Of a stretch of DNA of 32,244 nucleotides, positions 1 to 6,143 are shown piece after piece. Position numbers and translations under genes: made by a program. How positions within the stretch are numbered: the stretch's first letter is position 1; each line of letters opens with the position of its first letter. The stretch is from SZUA-359 sp039809125 (GTDB lineage Bacteria > Patescibacteriota > Saccharimonadia > Saccharimonadales > Saccharimonadaceae), in NCBI GenBank assembly GCA_039809125.1, contig JBDHUM010000011.1:1-32244 (forward strand), read 5' to 3'. A model generated the notes under the pieces. That model ran no database searches. It was not told the origin of the DNA and saw only the letters and a list, made by a program, of their open reading frames with translations.

Positions 1-2
1 TT

Positions 3-260
3 TCTCCCCCCTCTGAAAACCTTTGGTCTGCGCTCCGCGCAGCCATAGAAAAAGCCGCCCTCGCGGGCGACAATTTCTGGATTAGTCCAATTATGGTGCG
101 GATGAAAGGACTTGAACCTTCACGCCGTGAGGCACATGCTCCTAAGGCATGCGTGTCTACCAATTCCACCACATCCGCGTCCCTTCATTTTACCAACACC
201 TCATCTAAAATACCAGACTATGCTACAATTGATTACAAGGTAAATAGGGATAGATTTTGA
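3..260 (+). CDS. C-terminal end of a large serine recombinase (5' truncated by window edge)
   Basis: Reading frame 3 is open from the window edge to TGA at 258-260. Its first 40 residues (SPPSENLWSALRAA, then ALAGDNF, then MVRMKGLEPS) match the C-terminus of the complete recombinase at 1924-3504 (SPPENIWLALRAA, ALSGDNF, MVRMRGLEPP), so it is very probably the tail of a second, diverged site-specific recombinase. From about base 94 the frame runs antisense through the whole tRNA-Leu(TAG) gene, so the residues from MVRMKGLEPS to CVSTNSTTSA are encoded by the tRNA complement. The catalytic and DNA-binding domains are outside the window. It could also be only a leftover recombinase tail. Its stop overlaps the TTG start of the next gene. 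Confidence 0.55.
   Translation, partial: SPPSENLWSALRAAIEKAALAGDNFWISPIMVRMKGLEPSRREAHAPKACVSTNSTTSASLHFTNTSSKIPDYATIDYKVNRDRF
49..71 (-). terminator. Intrinsic terminator of tRNA-Leu(TAG)
   Basis: Read on the minus strand, GTCGCCC, loop GCGA, GGGCGGC and then five T form a 7-bp stem (one G.U pair) with a GNRA-type loop. It lies 22 bases beyond the tRNA CCA. The same bases on the plus strand encode the ALAGDNF part of the recombinase tail. The related terminator at 1994-2015 has a GAAA loop. Confidence 0.75.
94..178 (-). tRNA. tRNA-Leu (anticodon TAG)
   Basis: Acceptor GCGGATG (178-172) pairs with CATCCGC (104-98), followed by discriminator A and an encoded CCA (96-94). The anticodon arm is CATGC, loop CTTAGGA, GCATG, giving anticodon TAG (144-142). 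The long variable arm expected of tRNA-Leu is present, and the T-arm contains GGTTCAAGTCC. It is 85 nt long and shares acceptor and T-arm with the tRNA-Leu(CAG) at 1884. A recombinase tail is encoded on the opposite strand. Confidence 0.96.
224..229 (+). promoter_or_regulatory. Extended -10 box of the FAD-linked oxidase gene
   Basis: TGC-TACAAT at 221-229 is an extended -10 element; the same TGCTACAAT occurs before tig and before the membrane protein gene at 28043. The predicted start near 236 leaves a 20-base leader containing AGGGA (246-250) ahead of the TTG start. Confidence 0.6.
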
Positions 261-1864
261 GTAAAGTTGCACAATATTTAAGGGGACATATTGATGGAGA
301 AGTTGTCACTCGGCTCGATGTTCGGGAGGCGTTGTCGTACGATAATGGGATCTTAACTGAACGCCCAGAAGTGGTAGTGTACCCTCGTTCAACTAACGAT
401 ATTCGCAAAATAGTGCGCTTTGCTTGGCAATTAGCCGAAAAAGGTCATGCTGTACCAGTAGTGCCACGCGGCAAGGGCACTGATGCTACGGCTGGAGCAG
501 TAGGTAAGGGCATTATGATAGATTTATCGCGCTATATGGATAGAGTGTATGAGTATGATAGCAAACAGCATTTAGTTCGTTTACAACCGGGATCACCTGT
601 GAAGCAGCTACAGACTGCCCTAAGACTTCATGGCACCGCTATTGCTGGGCTTTCTTTCACTGATGACGGTACGGTAGGAGGAGCTGTTGCAGTAGGATCT
701 AGCGGCGAATTGTCTGGTAAGTTTGGTAGTGTTAAAAAGTACGTGGCACAACTTGAAGTAGTGCTCGATACCGGTGTGATTTTGCAGACAGGGCGTATTA
801 GCAAACGCGAGCTTGAGAAATTAAAGGGCATGAGTGGACGTGAGGGTGATATTTACCGTGGGATAGACGGCGTACTTGAAGAATATAGCGAAGTGATCAG
901 TGCTATGAAAAACGATAGCGCGTTAGATCGTAGCGGATACCCAGGAATTGCTGAGGTGCAAGGCAAGGGCGGTTCATTCGATCTTACACCGCTATTTATT
1001 GGTGCACAGGGCACTCTGGGAGTGATCGTCGAGATGATCATGAAAGCAGAATTTATGCCAAAAAACATTCCACGGGTAGCCGCACTTTTTCCAACATCCG
1101 AACAGGCGCTTGACGCAATTGATGAACTAGTGAAACTAGGTCCTGCTGCGCTTGATTACTATGACGGATCATACTTGAAGACCGCTATCGCCGAATGGCG
1201 AAAAATTAGCTGGATTAGCACAGACACTAAGCAATTTGGCGCATCAATTGAGCTAAGTTTTCATGAACTGAGCCACCATAAACAGAAAGCGCTTTTAAAA
1301 AAGGCCGCAAAAATACTTTCTCGATATGAATGTCAAAGCGTGACAACAAATGATGAATCACGGGAACAGCTCCTTGCGGCTCGTGAAGCTGTGGAAATGG
1401 TCGGCCTACCGCCTCATCAAGCCGATCGTCGTGCACCACTGCTCGGCACTGGCTTTTATGTTAATCCTGGGCGGTTTGAAGATTTTATGAAAGAGTTATT
1501 GACTCTCGGTGAAAAGCTGCACCTAGAGCTTCCAGTTTACGGATCGGCTCTAGCAAGTATTTATTACATTCGCCCGACAGTATCGTTACACAAAACTGCA
1601 GATAAGCAAAAGATAATTAAGCTCCTAGATCAGTTGAATTCTATCGTTAACGCCTATGGTGGCACTTTGGTCGGTGATGGGGCAGAAGGACGCTTACTGT
1701 CACGATTTGCACGTGCCTCATGGGGTGACGAATATGCAAGCATGATGGATGCGATCAAAAATGTGTTTGATCCGCGAGGTATACTGAACCCGCGCGCAAA
1801 AGCTAAAACCGAACTGCGCGAACTAGTGTCGATGCTTCGCAGTGATAGTACGCCGCGTCTTTGA
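257..1864 (+). CDS. FAD-linked oxidase, GlcD/lactate-dehydrogenase-like
   Basis: A 535-residue flavoprotein of the vanillyl-alcohol-oxidase superfamily. The N-terminal PCMH-type FAD-binding domain (about residues 35-270) shows VPVVPRGKGTDATAGAVG, the usual pyrophosphate-binding stretch, and GTVGGAVAVGSSGE. The C-terminal FAD_oxidase_C region (about 275-520) ends with the family signature FDPRGILNPRAK. Relatives oxidise 2-hydroxy acids such as D-lactate or glycolate; the substrate here cannot be read from sequence. No signal peptide or membrane segment is visible, so it is probably cytoplasmic or peripheral. TTG at 257 is chosen because AGGGA lies 6 bases upstream and a -10 box sits at 224. 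The gene is enclosed by two outward-facing tRNA-Leu/recombinase modules but is intact, and it may be chromosomal sequence between two insertion sites. Confidence 0.85.
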   Translation: MSKVAQYLRGHIDGEVVTRLDVREALSYDNGILTERPEVVVYPRSTNDIRKIVRFAWQLAEKGHAVPVVPRGKGTDATAGAVGKGIMIDLSRYMDRVYEYDSKQHLVRLQPGSPVKQLQTALRLHGTAIAGLSFTDDGTVGGAVAVGSSGELSGKFGSVKKYVAQLEVVLDTGVILQTGRISKRELEKLKGMSGREGDIYRGIDGVLEEYSEVISAMKNDSALDRSGYPGIAEVQGKGGSFDLTPLFIGAQGTLGVIVEMIMKAEFMPKNIPRVAALFPTSEQALDAIDELVKLGPAALDYYDGSYLKTAIAEWRKISWISTDTKQFGASIELSFHELSHHKQKALLKKAAKILSRYECQSVTTNDESREQLLAAREAVEMVGLPPHQADRRAPLLGTGFYVNPGRFEDFMKELLTLGEKLHLELPVYGSALASIYYIRPTVSLHKTADKQKIIKLLDQLNSIVNAYGGTLVGDGAEGRLLSRFARASWGDEYASMMDAIKNVFDPRGILNPRAKAKTELRELVSMLRSDSTPRL

Positions 1865-1867
1865 TGC

Positions 1868-1873
1868 TATAAT
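1868..1873 (+). promoter_or_regulatory. -10 box of tRNA-Leu(CAG)
   Basis: TGC-TATAAT (1865-1873) is an extended -10 element starting one base after the oxidase stop codon and 10 bases before the tRNA 5' end. Confidence 0.75.
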
Positions 1874-1883
1874 TAACTATTAT

Positions 1884-1970
1884 GCGGATGTGGCGGAATT
1901 GGTAGACGCGCTAGCTTCAGGTGCTAGTGATAGCAATATCGTGGAGGTTCAAGTCCTCTCATCCGCACCA
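1884..1970 (+). tRNA. tRNA-Leu (anticodon CAG)
   Basis: Acceptor GCGGATG (1884-1890) pairs with CATCCGC (1960-1966), then discriminator A and encoded CCA (1968-1970). The anticodon arm is CTAGC, loop TTCAGGT, GCTAG, with anticodon CAG at 1918-1920. It has a long class II variable arm and is 87 nt. The recombinase gene on the minus strand ends inside this tRNA: its stop is at 1924-1926, and its last 15 codons are the complement of the tRNA from the anticodon arm to the CCA. Confidence 0.97.
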
Positions 1971-3504
1971 TTTCAGGACTAAAAGCGAAATTGTCGCCCG
2001 AAAGGGCGATTTTTTCTTTGGCGGCGCGGAGCGCCAGCCAGATGTTTTCAGGGGGAGAAAGCGCAGCATGGGCAGCCGTTGGCTGCGCCTGTTTGGATTT
2101 TAGAATGAGGTTTGAGCCAAAGATTTCTTGGCAAAGTTCCTTTTTGGCCAACAGGTTATCACTTTTGGCGATTTTACAGATAGAATTAGCTTTTGTAAGC
2201 CACTGACGGGCAGGTTTGAGCCAGGCATTCGTGGCAAGCGTGAGCTTGCCAGATTGCTCTTCCAGCGACTTCTTTTTGCTCAATAGTTCGGCTTTCTTTT
2301 GCAGATAGGTTTCACGCTCTATGTCTTGGTCTAAATAACTGTCTAAAAGTCGCTGTAACTTGCTTTGCAAGTTAGCAATTTTTGTCTGTGCCTGCGCTAT
2401 GAATATGCCAGATGTTTGCTCGGCCTGCTGTTCGTCCGTGTCTAGCATTTTGTTAAGCGCAGCCGTCCAACTATCTGGCAAGGCGTATTCATTGAGCAGA
2501 TCAGACAACTGCTCGTCCAGCAATTCCGCCCGAATGTGTGGTTCTGGGCATTGCACGCCTTTGCGCTTTTTCGTGCAGTGGTAGTAGGTGTAGTAGCGGG
2601 TAACGCCGTTCTTTTGGTGTTTTGGGATAGTGTCGGCGGTAATCATCATGCTGCACGAACCGCAGCGCAATAGGCCGCACAGTGGCTTTGGCGTATTGGT
2701 TTTGGTCGTCCTTTTATGTCTGCGCCTGTCAAACACTGTTTGTACTTCGTCAAACAACTTTTTAGAAACGATCGGCGTATGTTTGCCCTCGTACACCTCG
2801 CCAGCGTAGCGAAAATGTCCATAATAAAACGGATTGGTTAGCATTTTGGCTATCTGGTCTTTCTTGAGGGGCAAACCGCCAGTTGTTTTTATGTCCTTGC
2901 TCGCCAGGAAGTCGGCAATGTCGCGTAAGCGTTGATTGCCATGAGCGTACAACTCAAAGGCTTGCACTATAAGCGGCATGCGCCGCTTATCTACAACAAC
3001 CGTTTTCGTTCGTACATCGTTTATGTAACCGAGTGGCGCCCGTCCAGGCATTTCGCCCCGTCGCACCTTTTGGCGCAAGCCCCTTTTAGTGTTTTCGGAC
3101 AAGTTGTCTACATAATATTTGGACTGCCCAAATGCTATGGAGAGCATAAACTTGCCTTGAGAGGTGTTTTCAAACCAGAAAGTAGGGAACTTTAGACTTG
3201 TAAGGTGCATTTGGTCGAGCAAATACACAATTTGTCCGCCATCTATACTGTTTCTGGCTAGGCGGTCTGGGTGCCAAGCCAAAATACCAGTGGCTTCGCC
3301 AGCTTCAATGCGTTTGAGCATACTGCCAAAAATAGGTCTGCCTGGCACTTTGGCGGATTGTTTCTCCACTAGCTCGTCAATTATCTGTACGCCCTCATTT
3401 TTGGCATATGTGCGCAACTCTACAAGTTGTGCCTCAATGGACAACACTTGCTTATCCTCAACATCTGTACTCTTACGAGCATACAGAAAATATTTTTCGC
3501 TCAT
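1924..3504 (-). CDS. Large serine recombinase (resolvase/invertase family)
   Basis: A 526-residue site-specific recombinase. The N-terminal resolvase domain (about 1-150) has the YARKST motif with the expected nucleophile Ser12 and an HPDRLARN helix with active-site arginine. The Recombinase domain follows (about 155-265, GRAPLGYIND to PFYYGHFRYAG). A zinc-ribbon domain (about 280-335) shows CGLLRCGSC paired with YYHCTKKRKGVQC. A lysine/glutamate-rich coiled-coil stretch (about 375-440) precedes the tail. The protein ends SPEMVRMRGLEPPRYCYH, where the last 15 residues are read antisense from tRNA-Leu(CAG). ATG at 3504 has a strong AGGGGG ribosome site 8 bases upstream. Such enzymes cut two sites with short core overlaps and integrate, excise or invert DNA. 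The tRNA 3' end is the likely attachment region, by position. Confidence 0.93.
   Translation of the reverse strand: MSEKYFLYARKSTDVEDKQVLSIEAQLVELRTYAKNEGVQIIDELVEKQSAKVPGRPIFGSMLKRIEAGEATGILAWHPDRLARNSIDGGQIVYLLDQMHLTSLKFPTFWFENTSQGKFMLSIAFGQSKYYVDNLSENTKRGLRQKVRRGEMPGRAPLGYINDVRTKTVVVDKRRMPLIVQAFELYAHGNQRLRDIADFLASKDIKTTGGLPLKKDQIAKMLTNPFYYGHFRYAGEVYEGKHTPIVSKKLFDEVQTVFDRRRHKRTTKTNTPKPLCGLLRCGSCSMMITADTIPKHQKNGVTRYYTYYHCTKKRKGVQCPEPHIRAELLDEQLSDLLNEYALPDSWTAALNKMLDTDEQQAEQTSGIFIAQAQTKIANLQSKLQRLLDSYLDQDIERETYLQKKAELLSKKKSLEEQSGKLTLATNAWLKPARQWLTKANSICKIAKSDNLLAKKELCQEIFGSNLILKSKQAQPTAAHAALSPPENIWLALRAAKEKIALSGDNFAFSPEMVRMRGLEPPRYCYH
1966..2103. repeat. IR1 left copy, 138-bp perfect inverted repeat
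   Basis: Identical, in reverse complement, to 3656-3793. It begins with the last acceptor base, discriminator and CCA of tRNA-Leu(CAG) and contains the tRNA terminator and codons for about 46 residues of the recombinase tail. Identity stops at 1965/3794 and 2104/3655. Confidence 0.95.
1994..2015 (+). terminator. Intrinsic terminator of tRNA-Leu(CAG)
   Basis: TCGCCC, GAAA tetraloop, GGGCGA and six T form a perfect 6-bp hairpin 23 bases after the tRNA CCA. It lies inside the 138-bp inverted repeat and inside the recombinase coding sequence on the other strand, so one stretch serves both as tRNA terminator and as codons for the recombinase tail. Confidence 0.85.
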
Positions 3505-3527
3505 AGTTTTTACCCCCTAAAACTTAA

Positions 3528-3623
3528 ATGACCGTCCTGGTGCAACCAACCTAGAAAGACTAGATTGTCCAAGACGGCCATTAAAGCCCTCAAATAAAAT
3601 AGTCTTTCACTGGTTGGTTGCAC
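3528..3623 (-). promoter_or_regulatory. Predicted H-type pseudoknot in the recombinase mRNA leader
   Basis: Two interleaved inverted repeats lie just before the recombinase. Stem 1 joins 3623-3602 (GTGCAACCAACC plus AAAGAC) to 3560-3540 (GTCTTT plus GGTTGGTTGCAC), 18 bp with an internal loop. Stem 2 joins 3581-3569 (ATGGCCGTCTTGG) to 3540-3528 (CCAGGACGGTCAT), 12 to 13 bp. The two non-Watson-Crick positions of stem 2 are G.U wobbles only on the recombinase sense strand; on the other strand they would be A.C mismatches. The 3' arms are directly adjacent, as in coaxially stacked pseudoknots. The ribosome site (3518-3513) lies 10 bases further on. Confidence 0.6.
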
Positions 3624-3627
3624 TACC

Positions 3628-3633
3628 ATTTTA
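3628..3633 (-). promoter_or_regulatory. Putative -10 box of the recombinase gene
   Basis: TAAAAT on the minus strand (3633-3628), preceded by TTTGG, would start transcription around 3621, exactly at the first base of pseudoknot stem 1. No convincing -35 is visible. Confidence 0.4.
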
Positions 3634-3655
3634 CCAAACATAAACCGCATGGCGG

Positions 3656-3793
3656 CTAAAATCCAAACAGGCGCAGCCAACGGCTGCCCATGCTGCGCTT
3701 TCTCCCCCTGAAAACATCTGGCTGGCGCTCCGCGCCGCCAAAGAAAAAATCGCCCTTTCGGGCGACAATTTCGCTTTTAGTCCTGAAATGGTG
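3656..3793. repeat. IR1 right copy, 138-bp perfect inverted repeat
   Basis: Inverted duplicate of 1966-2103, located 152 bases upstream of the recombinase start. Its outer end TGGTG (3789-3793) is shared with the 150-bp repeat IR2 left. On the minus strand it therefore reads CACCA followed by flank and terminator, as behind a tRNA. Confidence 0.95.
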
Positions 3794-3838
3794 GATTTTT
3801 ACAACCAAGCTCGAACCTATTTTGAAAAAAGTTGCTAA
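3656..3838 (+). pseudogene. Duplicated recombinase C-terminal fragment with a different tail
   Basis: In frame 2 the IR1 right copy repeats the recombinase tail from LKSKQAQ to FSPEMV, then enters IR2 and continues DFYNQARTYFEKSC to a TAA at 3836-3838. There is no start codon or upstream recombinase body. If the segment between the two IR1 copies were inverted, this would become the C-terminus of the recombinase, replacing MVRMRGLEPPRYCYH. Confidence 0.6.
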
Positions 3839-3938
3839 AAAACTGCAAAGCGGCGGCCAAAGCCGCCCCGCCTTTTTGAGATTTCCCGCTAATTCTTTTT
3901 TGGATTTGGAAAAGGCCGGTTTTTCTGACGGTTTGCTT
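3789..3938. repeat. IR2 left copy, 150-bp perfect inverted repeat
   Basis: Reverse complement identical to 5600-5749. On the minus strand its outer end reads GGTTCGAGC, then GTAAAAATCCACCA, resembling the T-loop and 3' CCA end of a tRNA, but no matching 5' acceptor or cloverleaf is present. It contains a GC hairpin (GGCGGC, CAAA, GCCGCC at 3852-3867) followed by a T run, able to act as a terminator for rightward transcription. Confidence 0.95.
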
Positions 3939-3949
3939 GCGCGTTTACA

Positions 3950-4288
3950 CTACTCAATTCCGAGAGCTACAAGACCGGCTGGTGTCATTCTACCTTCTGC
4001 GATTAGGCGCCCGGCATACTCACGGTTGCGTTTTGAGGTAGTGCCCTTGGTCCGGCGCGGTGTAAATTGCTGAAGATATGACACGTCATCACCTTTGATG
4101 CGTTTGCTTTCGCTCCAACCAAAACAGAGTCCTTCCTCCAACACCTCCACGAACGATACGCTGGCCACGCCAGAGTCTTTCTTGTAGATACGGAGCCAGA
4201 TACCCATTGAAGAAGTATGATTTTGTTCTAACCACTCCCTCAGTTCGGCGACAGATACAAATGACAGGACGGGTAATTTCGACTTCAT
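3950..4288 (-). CDS. YdeI/OmpD-associated family protein, probably C-terminally truncated
   Basis: 112 residues. LPVLSFVSVAELREWLEQNH, GIWLRIYKKDSGVASVSFVEVLEEGLCFGWSES and FTPRRTKGTTSKRN follow the YdeI/OmpD-associated family in order (often annotated as bacteriocin-protection proteins; molecular function not well known). Family members usually continue about 70 residues past the RMTPAGL segment, while this one stops at GLVALGIE, 12 bases from the inner edge of IR2 left. A recombination event that clipped the gene is the simplest explanation. It lies 18 bases after the araC-type gene on the same strand, so the two are probably co-transcribed. Confidence 0.75.
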   Translation of the reverse strand: MKSKLPVLSFVSVAELREWLEQNHTSSMGIWLRIYKKDSGVASVSFVEVLEEGLCFGWSESKRIKGDDVSYLQQFTPRRTKGTTSKRNREYAGRLIAEGRMTPAGLVALGIE

Positions 4289-4306
4289 ATTATTTCTTAC
4301 TATAAC

Positions 4307-5128
4307 CTACTTTTGTAACGAATGTTTGTACTGCCGAGGCGTCTTGCCGAGTGCTTGTTTAAAGTCAGTAATAAAATGTTGCTGGCTGCTGTAGCCGCAG
4401 TCGTAGGCGATGGCTGCCCAATCAGGATTATCACTAACACGGATATGCTGGGCCGCTATAAGTAATTTCTTACGCTGAAGCAACCATTTCAGCCCAATCC
4501 CCGTGTAATCTCGAAATAACTGCTGTAGCCAGCGCTCGCTTTTGTTAAAGTAACGAGCAACGGTTTTCACTGTCTGCAAGTTCGTATCCACTTCGATGAT
4601 TGCGATAATCTTGTTTATGATATCGATGTTGGGGTCGGCCTCGGCGTGTTTCGTCCGCACCAGCTCTGCCAGTCTGGCTAAGGCTGCCTCGTCGTCAAGC
4701 GACAAGAGATCGGCGATATATTGCCTAGAAGCCTTGGGGAATACAAGTTGAAGGTCGAGCGTTTTGTCGATAGTGTCTATAAGTTGTCCAGGCCAAAAGG
4801 CATGGAACGCACCGGGCCGAAACCGAATACCGATAATCCTGCCACTACCTGTAGCCTCGTACATACGGGTAAACCGAAACGTCCCTTGTACGCCCGATAA
4901 CTGCCCTGAAAGATAGACATCGACGTACGGGCGATGCATTACTTGCTCTGAGATGTACGGTTGAGCGCCTACTTTGTCCCATCGAATAATCCAAAAATGT
5001 TCGATAAACAATGCCAAATCTGACGGTGGCGCGTACGTCTGGAAGGTAATGTTTTGTCGAAAACTCTCTGGATTGAGCCGTCCCCGCGGTTCACTACTGG
5101 CTGCGGATTTTTGTAATACATCATTCAT
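4307..5128 (-). CDS. AraC-family transcriptional regulator
   Basis: 273 residues from ATG at 5128 (MNDVLQ). The N-terminal half (about residues 30-140, with APPSDLALFIEHFWIIRWD and RIIGIRFRPGAFHAFW) resembles the ligand/sensor domain common in DUF6597-type AraC proteins. The C-terminal AraC/XylS DNA-binding domain (about 170-270) holds two helix-turn-helix units, VKTVARYFNKSERWLQQLFRDYTGIG and AAIAYDCGYSSQQHFITDFKQALGKTPRQYK. It is divergent from the VOC gene across a 48-base gap, the usual layout for a regulator of its neighbour. An in-frame upstream start at 5176 would place the -10 box inside the gene, so it was not used. It probably governs the ydeI-like and VOC genes. Confidence 0.88.
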   Translation of the reverse strand: MNDVLQKSAASSEPRGRLNPESFRQNITFQTYAPPSDLALFIEHFWIIRWDKVGAQPYISEQVMHRPYVDVYLSGQLSGVQGTFRFTRMYEATGSGRIIGIRFRPGAFHAFWPGQLIDTIDKTLDLQLVFPKASRQYIADLLSLDDEAALARLAELVRTKHAEADPNIDIINKIIAIIEVDTNLQTVKTVARYFNKSERWLQQLFRDYTGIGLKWLLQRKKLLIAAQHIRVSDNPDWAAIAYDCGYSSQQHFITDFKQALGKTPRQYKHSLQK

Positions 5129-5138
5129 GCCACTTTGT

Positions 5139-5144
5139 ATTATA
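5139..5144 (-). promoter_or_regulatory. -10 box of the araC-type gene, in the divergent intergenic region
   Basis: TATAAT on the minus strand (5144-5139) ends 10 bases before the ATG at 5128, implying a very short leader. The 48-base gap to the VOC gene must also hold its promoter. Confidence 0.55.
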
Positions 5145-5176
5145 ACGAATATCAGTTTTATGCAGAAAGGAAGCAA

Positions 5177-5581
5177 ATGACACAGATACTACGAGGGGTT
5201 GCAACGATAAGCCTATGGGCGGCCGATCATCAGGCAGCAGTCGAATGGTATAGCAAGCTACTAGACATGAAGCCATACTTTGCGCAACCTGGCTATGCAG
5301 AGTTTCGGGTTGGCGATAATGAGACCGAGGTCGGCATCATCGACAGCAACTATGCACCCCATATGTCATTTCCCAAAGAGCCATCTGGCGTGGTGGTGTA
5401 TTGGCAGGTCGATGATGTACAAAAGGTGCTTAAACAGCTCGTATCGATGGAGGCCAAACAGCTAGAAGCACCCAAAGAGCGGGGCAACGGCTTTGTCACC
5501 GCATCGGTGGTTGATCCATTCGGAAATATCCTGGGCATTATGTACAATCCGCATTATCTCGAAGTGCTGAGTACAGAATAG
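5177..5581 (+). CDS. VOC (glyoxalase/bleomycin-resistance fold) protein
   Basis: 134 residues from ATG 5177 (MTQILRGVATISLWAAD), chosen because AAAGGAAG lies 5165-5173. The single VOC domain shows paired beta-alpha-beta-beta-beta modules: AVEWYSKLLDMKP, AEFRVGDNETEVGII, VVVYWQVDDVQKVLKQL and the C-terminal VVDPFGNILGIMYNPHY, typical of the family. Members bind metals and act as glyoxalases, dioxygenases or drug-binding resistance proteins; substrate here is unknown. It is divergent from the araC-type regulator, which probably controls it, and ends 18 bases before IR2 right. Confidence 0.88.
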   Translation: MTQILRGVATISLWAADHQAAVEWYSKLLDMKPYFAQPGYAEFRVGDNETEVGIIDSNYAPHMSFPKEPSGVVVYWQVDDVQKVLKQLVSMEAKQLEAPKERGNGFVTASVVDPFGNILGIMYNPHYLEVLSTE

Positions 5582-5599
5582 ACATAAGCTGCGTAGAAT

Positions 5600-5749
5600 A
5601 AGCAAACCGTCAGAAAAACCGGCCTTTTCCAAATCCAAAAAAGAATTAGCGGGAAATCTCAAAAAGGCGGGGCGGCTTTGGCCGCCGCTTTGCAGTTTTT
5701 TAGCAACTTTTTTCAAAATAGGTTCGAGCTTGGTTGTAAAAATCCACCA
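5600..5749. repeat. IR2 right copy, 150-bp perfect inverted repeat
   Basis: Inverted partner of 3789-3938, starting 18 bases after the VOC gene stop. The tRNA-like CCACCA end (5744-5749) again faces outward. The internal GC hairpin plus T6 (about 5671-5699) may terminate the VOC transcript. Just outside, 5750-5780 on the minus strand carries a second tRNA-end-like string (GGTTCTAGC, then GTAAAAACCCA). Confidence 0.95.
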
Positions 5750-5895
5750 AGATTGGGTTTTTACGCCCACGCTAGAACCCATCATGATGTTAAGAAGTAT
5801 CCTATATTTACTTTGTGAATATTCTTAAATGGCTGATAGGACATATAGAAGAGGTATCAATATAAGCTTCATGAGAAGCGGACAGAGAAGCTAAG

Positions 5896-6027
5896 ATGAA
5901 TTACGATCTGGTCTTCTGGAAACAGAAGAACGAGAAGAGCAATGATGACATGAATACCTTTGTTGATATAGGGATTAAATTTGACTGCCCGCTTTACGAT
6001 CCACAGACTGATGAGCGCGCTGTTTGA
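5896..6027 (+). pseudogene. Short remnant ORF (43 aa, MNYDLVFWKQ...)
   Basis: The otherwise gene-free stretch 5750-6143 holds this 43-codon frame with AGAGAAG upstream. The N-terminus MNYDLVFWKQ resembles the opening of a family of uncharacterised proteins that begin SYDLxFWK, and the rest (DIGIKFDCPLYDPQTDERAV) has no clear kin. It is probably a gene remnant near the element boundary. Nothing else convincing is seen in this stretch. Confidence 0.25.
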
Positions 6028-6143
6028 GCAAGCTGATGAAGTTTAGCTCAGTTATGTTTTATAAAGCAGGAGCAGACACAGTTCCCTTAGGGAGTCGACT
6101 GTTAGCTTGGCATGTTAGACTAGACAGTTGTTAGTACTTATGG

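Larger units (their letters stand above)
1966..5749. mobile_element. tRNA-anchored composite element: recombinase module plus inverted-repeat cargo module
   Basis: Two modules sit head to tail: tRNA-Leu CCA / IR1 / recombinase / IR1' and IR2 / ydeI-araC-VOC cargo / IR2'. They share a 5-bp overlap TGGTG at 3789-3793. Both outer junctions and the inner one fall at a CACCA tRNA-like 3' end. A truncated cargo gene next to IR2 and a partial recombinase tail between the modules support past recombination. Direct att repeats, typical of a plain integration, were not found. Confidence 0.65.

Noticed and set aside
3789..3870. A complete tRNA on the minus strand ending at the CCACCA of IR2
   Set aside because: Only T-loop-like and 3'-end-like strings exist; no matching 5' acceptor, D arm or anticodon arm can be folded at the right distance.
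1..5750. Integron attC array or CRISPR array
   Set aside because: No short regularly spaced direct repeats; the repeats are two long inverted pairs, and the only recombinase is a serine, not a tyrosine, enzyme.
5462..5785. Minus-strand ORF of 107 codons over IR2 right
   Set aside because: Half of it is antisense to the VOC gene and the rest is repeat sequence; the same translation appears at IR2 left without a plausible start.
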